A DNA stretch of 64,000 nt, from the NCBI RefSeq assembly GCF_001667145.1, contig NZ_LZIF01000113.1, positions 87,299-151,298 of the forward strand. The letters run 5' to 3'. Of this stretch, positions 24,860 to 32,231 are shown in pieces. The notes below the pieces were generated by a model that had not been told where the DNA came from, did not search any database, and saw nothing but the letters and a program-made list of their open reading frames with translations. The position numbers and the translations under genes were made by a program. The DNA comes from Mycobacterium sp. 852002-51971_SCH5477799-a. GTDB taxonomy: Bacteria > Actinomycetota > Actinomycetes > Mycobacteriales > Mycobacteriaceae. Within the stretch, counting starts at the first letter, position 1. Each line of letters opens with the position of its first letter.

Positions 24860-26242
24860 ATGACGTTCGACCTGACCCCGACGGCGGCACAGCATGACCT
24901 TGCCCGGCGTACGCACGAGTTCGCCGAATCAGTAATACGCCCAGTAGCGCTCGACTACGACCAGCGACAGGAGTTCCCCTGGGCCGTGCTGGAAGAGGCG
25001 GCCCAACAAGGTTTCTACAGCCCGCTCTTTTACCGCGATCTGATCGGCGATCCGACCGGCATCTCGCTGCCCATGTTCATGGAGGAGCTGTTCTGGGGCT
25101 GCGCGGGCATCGGCTTGGCTATCGTCATGCCGGCGTTGGCACTGTCAGCGATCGGCCAGGCCGCCTCGCCCGAACAGATGCTGGAATGGGCGCCCGAATG
25201 TTTCGGCACGCCAGGAGATCTCAAGCTCGCCGCCCTGGCCATCTCCGAACCCGAGGGCGGCAGCGATGTGCGTAACCTGCGCACACACGCGCGCCGCGAC
25301 GGTGACGACTGGATCCTCGACGGCCACAAGATGTGGATCGGCAATGGCGGCATCGCCAATGTGCACGTGGTAAACGCCGTGGTCGACGAGGAGCTCGGCC
25401 ATCGCGGTCAAGCACTGTTCGTAGTCCCGGGCGGCACGCCCGGACTGAAACTGGTGCGAAAACTGGACAAACTGGGTTGCCGGGCCTCTCATACCGCCGA
25501 GTTGCTCTTCGAGGGTGTGCGCGTTCCGGGCGCCAATCTGCTTGGCGGACAGGAAAAGCTCGAGCACAAGCTCGCTAAAGCCAGGGAAGTCGTGGCGGGC
25601 GGAAAGCGGTCCGGATCGGCGACGCTGGGCACCTTCGAGCAGACCCGCCCCATGGTCGCCGCCCAAGCCATCGGCATCGCCCGGGCGGCGCTCGAATACG
25701 CGACCGCGTACGCCACCGAACGCGAGGCTTTCGGTGGGCCCATCATCGACAACCAGGGCATCGCTTTCCCGCTGGCCGAACTGGCGACCCAGATCGACGC
25801 CGCTCGGCTGCTCACCTGGCGTGCGTCGTGGATGGCGGCCAACAACGTTCCCTTCGAACGGGGCGAGGGTTCGATGTCGAAGATGGCAGCGAGCGAAGTC
25901 GCGGTCAAGGCCACCGAACGCGCGATTCAAACCATGGGCGGCTGGGGCTACATCACCGATCATCCGGTGGAGAAGTGGTATCGGGATGCCAAGCTGTACA
26001 CCATCTTTGAAGGAACCAGCGAGATTCAACGGATGGTCATCTCGAACGCGCTGGGCGCCGCCGTCGGTACCCCGCCGCTGCATGTGGTGCTGGAGCCGTC
26101 CGGCGGACCGCTGAACCGGGTATTCGGGCGGGGGACTCCGCTGCGATCCCGCGTCGCCGACAACGCCCTGTCGGTGAAGGATCGGGTGCCCGAGCCCGTC
26201 ATGCGGCTTGCCATGAAGGTGCTGCGGCCGCCACGCAAATAA
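24860..26242 (+). CDS. Acyl-CoA dehydrogenase
   Basis: A 460-residue FAD enzyme for alpha,beta-dehydrogenation of an acyl-CoA. ALAISEPEGGSD is the FAD/substrate signature of the middle domain, GHKMWIGNGGIA follows, and the catalytic Glu is in YTIFEGTSEIQRM near residue 384. The C-terminal 60 residues extend past the usual end. Chain length is not predictable. It begins the variable segment between whiB5 and tRNA-Leu; the promoter is unclear. It may be transcribed with the pirin gene, whose start is 60 bases further on. Confidence 0.92.
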   Translation: MTFDLTPTAAQHDLARRTHEFAESVIRPVALDYDQRQEFPWAVLEEAAQQGFYSPLFYRDLIGDPTGISLPMFMEELFWGCAGIGLAIVMPALALSAIGQAASPEQMLEWAPECFGTPGDLKLAALAISEPEGGSDVRNLRTHARRDGDDWILDGHKMWIGNGGIANVHVVNAVVDEELGHRGQALFVVPGGTPGLKLVRKLDKLGCRASHTAELLFEGVRVPGANLLGGQEKLEHKLAKAREVVAGGKRSGSATLGTFEQTRPMVAAQAIGIARAALEYATAYATEREAFGGPIIDNQGIAFPLAELATQIDAARLLTWRASWMAANNVPFERGEGSMSKMAASEVAVKATERAIQTMGGWGYITDHPVEKWYRDAKLYTIFEGTSEIQRMVISNALGAAVGTPPLHVVLEPSGGPLNRVFGRGTPLRSRVADNALSVKDRVPEPVMRLAMKVLRPPRK

Positions 26243-26302
26243 CCACGCGGGTAGCGTCGCGGATGAAGGCGACGCATGAGGGCCCGCGACGGAGGGTGGA
26301 CC

Positions 26303-27298
26303 ATGAGCAATCTTGAAGTCGCCCCTGCCGAAGTCGCCTGCGCCGCTTCGCAACACCTGGGCGCCTCGCCGACCGTGGAAGTGTTGCAACCCCGGGAGGT
26401 TCCGTTGGGCGGCCCCAGGGCGATCCGGGTGCAACGAACCCTTCCGCAACGCCGTCGTTCGCTCGTTGGGGCATGGTGTTTCATCGACCATTACGGCCCG
26501 GTCGCGGCGAGAATGGATGTCCCGCCGCACCCCCACACGGGACTACAAACTGTCAGTTGGTTGTTCAGTGGGGAAGTGGAGCACAGTGATAGCGCCGGCG
26601 TGCGAGCGGCCGTTCGACCCGGCGAGCTGAATTTGATGACCGCGGGGGCTGGCATCTGCCATTCGGAAGTCTCGGTCGATTCCGGCGCCTTACTACATGG
26701 TGTCCAGCTCTGGATCGCGTTGCCCGCATCCGATCGCGACACAGGGCGAGATTTCGCCCATTACGCGCCGGCGCCCTTGGCGCTGCTGGGTGCGAATGTC
26801 CGCGTCTTCTTAGGCCAGCTGGCCGGCAACCGATCGCCGGTGCCGACCTTTACGCCGTTGCTGGGCGCCCAAATTGACCTCGAGCCAGGGGTTACGCTGA
26901 ATCTCGATGTGGACCCGGCCTTCGAGCATGGGGTGCTGTGTGATTCCGGGACCGTGCGCGTGGACGGGACGGCCCTGGCGGTCGCCGAATTGGCGTATCG
27001 AAGTCCCGGCCGGGCGCAGCTGAAAGTGCACAACGCGGGGGACGGATCCGCGCGGGTGCTGCTGCTCGGCGGTCCGCCGTTCACTGAAGAATTGGTGATG
27101 TGGTGGAACTTCGTCGGACGAAGCCACGAGGACATCGTCGACTACCGCCGACTGTGGGAGGACGGCGACGACCGATTCGGCGCCGTCCAGGGATACCGGG
27201 GAGCGCTCGCCCGGCTACCCGCCCCGCCGCTGCCGACCGCTCGGCTGCGGCCTCGACCTACACCGCAACGAAAGGGAAGCACAGATGACAACCGATAA
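26303..27298 (+). CDS. Pirin family protein
   Basis: A 331-residue bicupin. The first cupin carries the pirin metal site: HPHTGLQTVSWLFSGEVEH with two His, and GAGICHSE with His and Glu. The C-terminal cupin has RVLLLGGPPFTEELVMWWNFV, the pirin C-terminal signature, and is followed by a Pro/Arg-rich tail. Bacterial pirins bind iron or nickel; some have quercetinase activity, others regulate enzymes. ATG 26303 is set by GGAGGG seven bases upstream. The 3' end overlaps the following GNAT gene by 14 bases, so the two are probably co-translated. Confidence 0.9.
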   Translation: MSNLEVAPAEVACAASQHLGASPTVEVLQPREVPLGGPRAIRVQRTLPQRRRSLVGAWCFIDHYGPVAARMDVPPHPHTGLQTVSWLFSGEVEHSDSAGVRAAVRPGELNLMTAGAGICHSEVSVDSGALLHGVQLWIALPASDRDTGRDFAHYAPAPLALLGANVRVFLGQLAGNRSPVPTFTPLLGAQIDLEPGVTLNLDVDPAFEHGVLCDSGTVRVDGTALAVAELAYRSPGRAQLKVHNAGDGSARVLLLGGPPFTEELVMWWNFVGRSHEDIVDYRRLWEDGDDRFGAVQGYRGALARLPAPPLPTARLRPRPTPQRKGSTDDNR

Positions 27299-27614
27299 GA
27301 CCGGCGCACAAGCCACGGTCAGCCTCGACGACGGCAAGTACACGATCGCCGTCGAGGGAAAGACGGTGGGACTGGCCGATTTCGCCGATCGGGGCGATCA
27401 ACGCGTCTTCTACCACACGGAAATCGATCCGGCGTATGGCGGACGCGGGCTGGCGACCATCCTCGTCGAGCAGGCGCTCAACGAGGCGCGTGATGAGGGC
27501 AAGCGCATCGTCCCGGTGTGCTCGATGATCGGTACGGTGCTCAAGAGGCATCCCGAATTCGACGATATCACCGACCCGGTCACCCCGGAGATTACGCAGT
27601 GGGTGCGCTCGTAG
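27285..27614 (+). CDS. Small GNAT-fold N-acetyltransferase (YidJ type)
   Basis: A 109-residue minimal GNAT protein of the Gcn5-related type with no long N-terminal part. FYHTEIDPAYGGRGLATILVEQALNEAR contains the acetyl-CoA pyrophosphate loop (Y-G-G-R-G-L-A), and RIVPVCSMIGTVLKRHPEF is the C-terminal strand and helix. Substrate unknown. It starts inside the 3' end of the pirin gene in another frame. After its stop the base composition turns clearly more AT-rich, marking the edge of the toxin/immunity segment. Confidence 0.85.
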   Translation: MTTDKTGAQATVSLDDGKYTIAVEGKTVGLADFADRGDQRVFYHTEIDPAYGGRGLATILVEQALNEARDEGKRIVPVCSMIGTVLKRHPEFDDITDPVTPEITQWVRS

Positions 27615-27748
27615 GTGGGCGCTGGCCTTTGTTTGCAATTGAGAATCAAACTTCACGCGGCGACAGATTGGTAGGGGAAATCTTCATCTCAATGATGAAG
27701 AATGGCGTTCGCCGCCCAACCAAACCTAAATGGCAGATATCCGGGTGT

Positions 27749-28228
27749 TCAAAGTCCGCCTTGCCTAGCGATTCCCAGAAGGTCGTCGAGCGACTTTAAC
27801 ATTATGTGGCTGAAAATAGTCGCGTCCCCCACGACTAAAGTGGCGCATTCATCAGCTAGGCAGAGCTCAACATTCCCTTTGTCCAACTCCAAAACATCAA
27901 CGCCGGCGGCGTATCCCAACTTATAGAGGTCGGTCCCTAATGGGCCCGACGCCAAGCCGGAGCGAGCGAGCGTTGCCCAGTCCCACACCAGATACTTCTC
28001 TACCAGGTCGAAGCACGAAAACGTAGCTGTGTCATTACGCCTGTTGCCACGGTCGTCAACCATATCTATTGCCCAGCGGTTGGTATCATTGCGAACATGG
28101 ACGGCATAATCATTCGCTTTGAATACGATTTTGCAGTCATCACACTTCAACGAGATTGACACGCCCTCCAGCCCGGCTTTGGGCGCCCATTCTGACCAAA
28201 TCCCTGACAAACGCGCAAAATTTACCAT
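27749..28228 (-). CDS. Putative immunity protein for a TNT toxin (Imm61/TNT-antitoxin-like)
   Basis: A 159-residue cytoplasmic protein. The stretches DYAVHVRNDTNRWAIDMVDDRGNR, FDLVEKYLVWDWATLARSG and LYKLGYAAGVDVLELDKGNVEL resemble, from memory, the immunity factor of CpnT (Rv3902c, Imm61 family). It begins one base after the stop of the TNT toxin domain on the same strand, the standard place for an immunity gene. The expected role is to bind and block the NAD-glycohydrolase inside the cell. Its DNA is visibly more AT-rich than the neighbours, a sign of transfer. It appears intact although the toxin gene is frameshifted. Confidence 0.7.
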   Translation of the reverse strand: MVNFARLSGIWSEWAPKAGLEGVSISLKCDDCKIVFKANDYAVHVRNDTNRWAIDMVDDRGNRRNDTATFSCFDLVEKYLVWDWATLARSGLASGPLGTDLYKLGYAAGVDVLELDKGNVELCLADECATLVVGDATIFSHIMLKSLDDLLGIARQGGL

Positions 28229-28229
28229 T

Positions 28230-28712
28230 TCACCGTACCCGCAATACTACGCCAAATCGTTCCAGCTGTTCCACGGTACCATTTGTGCCATCCGGTCTGA
28301 TGATTCGGTATTGCTGACCTCCACCCGGTTGATGGAACCACGGCGCTGCCTCCGATTCCTCTATATGCCAACCCGGCGGTAGCGCAGACGGATCTTGCAC
28401 GACATATTGGTAGAACGGTTTGGCAGCACTTCCCGGGGGAAGGGAAAGTTCAGCAAAAGGTGTTCCCTCAGGAGCCATGTACGAGCCCCCGGGGTTGCCG
28501 AATCGGCTGAGAATGGCACCTGGGGTGAGATGGGCGTCCGGAATGACAGTCCCGGGTACTGCATAAGGTTTGGTCGCCAGCGTGTCGTCGGGATATCGCA
28601 AGCTACCGTCAGGGTGGGTGAATTCCGGGCCCGGCTCAACGGGATGGTATCCATCGAACAGAGGGTGGTCCGACGCAAGCGGCGGCGGCGGGTGATCCGG
28701 CGGCAGCGGCAA
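28230..28712 (-). CDS. TNT domain part of the toxin (tuberculosis necrotizing toxin family)
   Basis: This is the open frame of the C-terminal domain taken alone, from a TTG; the frame continues upstream as linker, so it is not a natural start. The TNT signatures are complete: SLRYPDDTLATKPYAVPGTV, LSRFGNPGGSYMAPEGTPF, LPPGWHIEESEAAPWF and QPGGGQQYRI. In CpnT this fold hydrolyses NAD+ and kills the host cell; conserved Arg and Gln residues, present here in LSRFG and QPGGGQQY, are important for activity there. If expressed from an internal start it would be an unsecreted toxin neutralised by the adjacent immunity protein. More likely it is the silent 3' part of the broken gene. Confidence 0.75.
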   Translation of the reverse strand: MPLPPDHPPPPLASDHPLFDGYHPVEPGPEFTHPDGSLRYPDDTLATKPYAVPGTVIPDAHLTPGAILSRFGNPGGSYMAPEGTPFAELSLPPGSAAKPFYQYVVQDPSALPPGWHIEESEAAPWFHQPGGGQQYRIIRPDGTNGTVEQLERFGVVLRVR

Positions 28713-30139
28713 CGGGCTATCGGGCGCGGGCGCGACGTGAGGTCCCGCGGGCGCGTGTTCGACGGGTGCGTCGGCCGGCGGCGTGTGCTCGACCGGGGGC
28801 GGCTCAAGCGGGTGAGTGCCGGGGACAGGCTCACCGCCACCCCAATCGCGCCGTGCGAGGGGAATTCCGCTTCGGCCAAGGCCTCCCTCAGCTGTGGGCC
28901 ACTGAGGCTACTGGCCGTCAGACTCTCCGACGTCAGGCCCTCGAATGCTTCACGACTGAACAGCATTTTCGCGCCTTGTAAAAGTGCCTCCCCGCCTGCC
29001 TTCAGCCCTGGCCCCCCGACGGCCAGGGTGATGGCGGTCCATAGCGGTTCGGGCGTGGCCTGCACCTGCCCGGGGTCCGGCGTGCGCATGCCGGTCAACT
29101 TGCCGCCGTTGAAGGTGTAGTACGTACCGGTGGCTTGGTCGAAGAACTCACCCGTGCCGTTCTTGAGCTGGCCGAAAGCCTGTACGGACTGCCCGTTGAC
29201 GTTGTATGTGAACATGAAATGCCCGTCGGGGGCGACGTTTATCGATGCGGGGTCGATGCCGTCGTAGTCGGGTATCTTGCGCAGGTCGTCGAGAGCCTGC
29301 TTAAGGTCGGCCTTCAGTTTCGGCAACCTGGCATTGGCGGCCTCGCCTTCCGGCGAGCCTGGACCGTGCATATAGAGGTCCGCCGCGGCTTTGTTCAGCG
29401 CGTCTCGCGCAGCGCGCACCTTGGCCAGTTGGTCCGCCACCGCCTGTTTGGTGGCTTGCCGAATGTCGGCCAGGGCCGCTTGCTGGTCGGGAGACGGCGG
29501 AGCGACCCCGTCAGCGTCGGCACCGTGGAGCGGCGCGCCGTCGTACCCTTCGGCGTGAAGGTTGGTCAGCGACTTCTGCAGGCCGTCGGAGTAGCCGTTG
29601 CGGATTGATTGCAATGCAGCGAGTGCGGCATTGGTGTCGCGCAGGGCGTCGTCTTCGCAGGTGTTGATGAAGGCATGTACCGCGTCTTTATCGGCGGCGC
29701 TGAGGCTTGGGTCGCTTAGCAGGGCCACAGCGTGGACTACCGGGTCTGAGATGTTTTTCAGCTGCGCATCTAGGGTGGCGATCCGCGCGGCGCCTGCCTT
29801 TTGTGCATCGGCCAATGCCGCAGCGATGTTTTCAAGATCTGTACCGATCTTGGGCAGTTGCAATGACTGCGCGCCCAGGGATTGCACGACCCGTTGGACT
29901 TCTGCGGAGTCGTTGATCGGATGACCGCCATCCTGGTGATTCCAGGCGACTTCAAAGCGGGTGAGGGCTTGCTGGAAAGCGCTGTCGGATTCCGCAGTGC
30001 ATCGGCCAGCACGATGGAATGCCTTAGCTAGATTGGAAATTTGCAACGGGCTGCCGGCCTGCAGACTTGCATTGATCGCCCAGGGGTCGCCGCCAGCTTC
30101 AGCGATCAGCGCATTCTTATCTATATAGGGAAGTCCCAT
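28230..30139 (-). pseudogene. CpnT-like secreted toxin with C-terminal TNT NAD-glycohydrolase domain, frameshifted
   Basis: From ATG 30139 the frame encodes a long helical N-terminal region: GGDPWAINASLQAGSPLQIS, HPINDSAEVQRVVQSLGAQS and a hydrophobic segment (LWTAITLAVGGPGLKAGGEALL). This is similar in kind to the export/channel half of CpnT. Near 28840-28843 the frame is lost and runs on nonsensically to 28361. In the next frame a Pro-rich linker (PLEPPPVEHTPPADAPVEHA) leads into a complete TNT domain ending at 28230. One extra G in the coding-strand run GGGG would restore a single protein of about 636 residues. So this is a recent one-base loss, a sequencing error, or less likely programmed slippage. 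Export by an ESX system is inferred. Confidence 0.8.
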
Positions 30140-30264
30140 GACACCGTTGAGGGCTAGCGAGCTGTGGGCATCTCATCGCGGGCAGAAATTTCCAACCGTC
30201 TGAGCTGCCCATTACGTTACTTATCACTAGACGCGGGTCAATTCACTGTGCTCGCGGAGCCCGG

Positions 30265-30726
30265 TTAAACAGTTGAGCGCTCCAATGCGTACAGCGCCAT
30301 CCGCCGATTCGGCATGTCATGTTCGCCGAGGAATTCGCAACCCAGGGACTCGCAGAGGCGGCGCACCGTCGTGTTGCGGTGGTCTGGATCGAACATGATC
30401 CGTTGGCACGCCGGGTCTTTGACCAGAAGGCTCGCGATGACCTTGCGAAGCATCAGGGCACCCACCCCGCGGTGCATCAACTCCTCGTCTGCGATCGCCC
30501 CATGCAGCCCCAGATCGTATGGCTGGCTGTCGTAGCACCGGGCGATGGCGTCTTTCACGGCCCGGTAGATCTCCAAGTAGCCGCGGTCCACATGATCGAT
30601 GCTGAGGATGAGCGGCAGCGAATAGGCTCCGTCGACCTGTGCTCGCAAGTGGTTGCGCCAACGGGTCACCGGCCAGTCGTACTCCCAGGTGGTGGCCAAG
30701 TGCGGGCGGTTCATCCACTGCGTCAC
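30265..30726 (-). CDS. MbtK/AlcB-like lysine N-acyltransferase-type GNAT, N-terminally short
   Basis: A 153-residue protein resembling the Acetyltransf_8 (siderophore acyltransferase) family. HLATTWEYDWPVTRWRNHL, AYSLPLILSIDHVDRGYLEIY, DLGLHGAIADEELMHRGVGALML and RIMFDPDHRNTTVRRLCESLGCEFLGEHD follow MbtK closely. MbtK transfers a long acyl chain to lysine in mycobactin synthesis and is about 210 residues, so roughly 50 N-terminal residues are missing; no good start lies upstream in frame. It may be a shortened functional relative or a decaying copy. No siderophore genes are nearby. It is divergent from the DinB-type gene. Confidence 0.75.
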   Translation of the reverse strand: MTQWMNRPHLATTWEYDWPVTRWRNHLRAQVDGAYSLPLILSIDHVDRGYLEIYRAVKDAIARCYDSQPYDLGLHGAIADEELMHRGVGALMLRKVIASLLVKDPACQRIMFDPDHRNTTVRRLCESLGCEFLGEHDMPNRRMALYALERSTV

Positions 30727-30905
30727 CGCGGCGACCGAAGCGCTTACCCGACCGCTCGCGCCTGCGGCCTGCGCACATCTATTGTGGCTGCCCGGCGTAT
30801 TCTTTCATATCATAACGGCCGCAATGACTTTGAGATCCGCCGCATTGTCCTTGACAGTCACCATTTCCTGCGGCTTCCGAGAGTGCGGTCTGGAATGATG
30901 GTCCC

Positions 30906-31403
30906 GTGACAGGCCCCTGCGCCGAATGCGGTTTTGCCTATGACCTGCGGCGAGCCGCAGCCGCCGGCGACGACATTCGCGCCGGGGCCGCCGAAGTTGG
31001 CGCGCTGCTGTGTAACACCAGCGGCGACGTGTGGCTGCGTGCAAGACCCGACGTGTGGTCTCCGCTGGAGTACGGGTGCCACCTGCGCGACGTGCTGCTC
31101 GTACAACGCGAACGGGTGCTGGCGGCGCGGCGGACCAACGGCGCCGACTGCGTGCCCATGGGTCGCGAGGAGCGCGCCGAGCACGACGGCTACAACGAGC
31201 AGGACCCCGTCGTGGTTGCTCGTCAATTAGCAGACGCCGCAACGCTATTCAGTAATGTGTTGGCTCGGCTCTCGGCCGAAGACTGGGACCGCACGGTTGT
31301 CTATCACTACCCCGAGATCAGTGCACGGTCGTTGCGCTGGGTCGCGGTGCACACTGCACACGAATTGCGGCACCATCTTCTCGACATTCGCCGCCAACTA
31401 TGA
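30906..31403 (+). CDS. DinB-superfamily protein with N-terminal Cys pair
   Basis: A 165-residue four-helix-bundle protein. WSPLEYGCHLRDVLLVQRERV carries the first metal His, and WVAVHTAHELRHHLLDIRR carries the others, as in DinB/YfiT metal-binding proteins. A CAEC pair (residues 5-8) precedes the bundle, a variant common in actinobacteria. Members may act as metal- and thiol-dependent transferases; the reaction here is unknown. GTG 30906 is the first start. Its stop overlaps an in-frame ATG of the next open frame, but that gene more likely starts 60 bases further on. Confidence 0.8.
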   Translation: MTGPCAECGFAYDLRRAAAAGDDIRAGAAEVGALLCNTSGDVWLRARPDVWSPLEYGCHLRDVLLVQRERVLAARRTNGADCVPMGREERAEHDGYNEQDPVVVARQLADAATLFSNVLARLSAEDWDRTVVYHYPEISARSLRWVAVHTAHELRHHLLDIRRQL

Positions 31404-31447
31404 CCCCGACCCGGCGTGCGGCGGGAAGCGTCGCTGAATCCCGGCGC

Positions 31448-31453
31448 TACAGT
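31448..31453 (+). promoter_or_regulatory. -10 hexamer TACAGT before the NTF2-like gene
   Basis: TACAGT, six bases and then ATG 31460. This leaderless arrangement decides for 31460 over the upstream ATG at 31400. Confidence 0.4.
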
Positions 31454-31459
31454 GCCGAC

Positions 31460-31819
31460 ATGGATGTCGATGCGGTCGTTTTCAGCGAACGGTGGGCGCG
31501 CAACTGGAACGCTCACGACGTCGATGCCGTTCTCGCCGACTTCCATGACGACGTCGTATTCACATCGCCGGTGGCCGCCAAGCTCTTCCCGGAAACGCAG
31601 GGCGTGGTCCGCGGCAAGGCAGCCTTGCGGGAGTACTGGACCGGGGCCGTCGCACGCATTCCGGATCTGAGGTTCTCCGTCGAAGGCGTCTACCAGGGCA
31701 TCGACACGATCGTCATCGCATATCGCAACCAGAACGGCGACCCGGTCAACGAGGTCCTGACCTTCCAGGAGGGCACGATCGTCGAGGGACACGGGACCTA
31801 CCGGGTGTCCGGTACGTAG
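31460..31819 (+). CDS. Nuclear transport factor 2/SnoaL-like protein
   Basis: A 119-residue alpha+beta cone-fold protein. FSERWARNWNAHDVDAVLADFHDDVVFTSPVA and GVVRGKAALREYWTGAVARIPDLRF are the standard SnoaL-like pattern. Such proteins are small cyclases, isomerases or ligand binders; nothing specific can be said. An ATG at 31400 would add 20 Arg/Ala-rich residues and overlap the previous stop, but the TANNNT hexamer just before 31460 and the domain boundary favour the shorter form. It runs toward tRNA-Leu and shares a terminator hairpin with it. Confidence 0.78.
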   Translation: MDVDAVVFSERWARNWNAHDVDAVLADFHDDVVFTSPVAAKLFPETQGVVRGKAALREYWTGAVARIPDLRFSVEGVYQGIDTIVIAYRNQNGDPVNEVLTFQEGTIVEGHGTYRVSGT

Positions 31820-31843
31820 CGAGGCGAAAACATCCCTACAAGC

Positions 31844-31882
31844 ACGAAAGTCACGACCCCTTTGGGGGCCGTGACCTTTCGT
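31844..31882. terminator. Strong bidirectional hairpin between the NTF2-like gene and tRNA-Leu
   Basis: An inverted repeat with arms ACGAAAG/TCACGACCCC and GGGGGCCGTGAC/CTTTCGT pairs over about 17 bases with one bulge and a short loop. It lies 15 bases past the tRNA 3' end and 25 bases after the convergent gene's stop. There is no long T-run, as is usual in mycobacteria. Confidence 0.75.
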
Positions 31883-31896
31883 AGAACCGCTCAGTG

Positions 31897-31979
31897 TGGG
31901 CGAAGGGGGACTTGAACCCCCACGTCCCGAAGGACACTGGCACCTGAAGCCAGCGCGTCTGCCATTCCGCCACTCGCCC
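31897..31979 (-). tRNA. leuT: tRNA-Leu (anticodon CAG)
   Basis: Read on the minus strand the gene begins GGGCGAGTGGCGGAATGGCA, giving acceptor and D arm. The anticodon stem CTGGC/GCCAG closes the loop TTCAGGT with anticodon CAG. A class II variable arm (TGTCCTTCGGGACG) and the T arm GGGGGTTCAAGTCCCCC follow, and the acceptor closes with TTCGCCC plus discriminator A. The 3' CCA is not encoded in full. An 83-base class II tRNA beside fhaA matches leuT of M. tuberculosis. Its 3' end faces the variable 24.8-31.8 kb segment. Confidence 0.95.
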
Positions 31980-32231
31980 GGAAAAACAACCGATGGACCA
32001 TATCACTCTAATGGCCGATCCTCGAACCGGCTAAGCGGGATCCGAAGCCGCACCGCACCGACCAGCCGGCGGACCGCATCGCTCTGAGCTGGGCCGATGC
32101 AGTTCTCACGATTTCGAAAGTGCCGCAGCGACACGATGTCCCGATACGATGCGGGAGTGATCCAGCACCGGGGTGATTCGTTTGCCGTCCAACGGCAATA
32201 CCTCATGGCAAGTGCACGCGAACGGTAGGAC

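Noticed and set aside
28230..28843. Programmed frameshifting as the default explanation for the TNT toxin
   Set aside because: There is no slippery heptamer with a downstream stem that I can recognise; a one-base change in a G run or a sequencing error is simpler.
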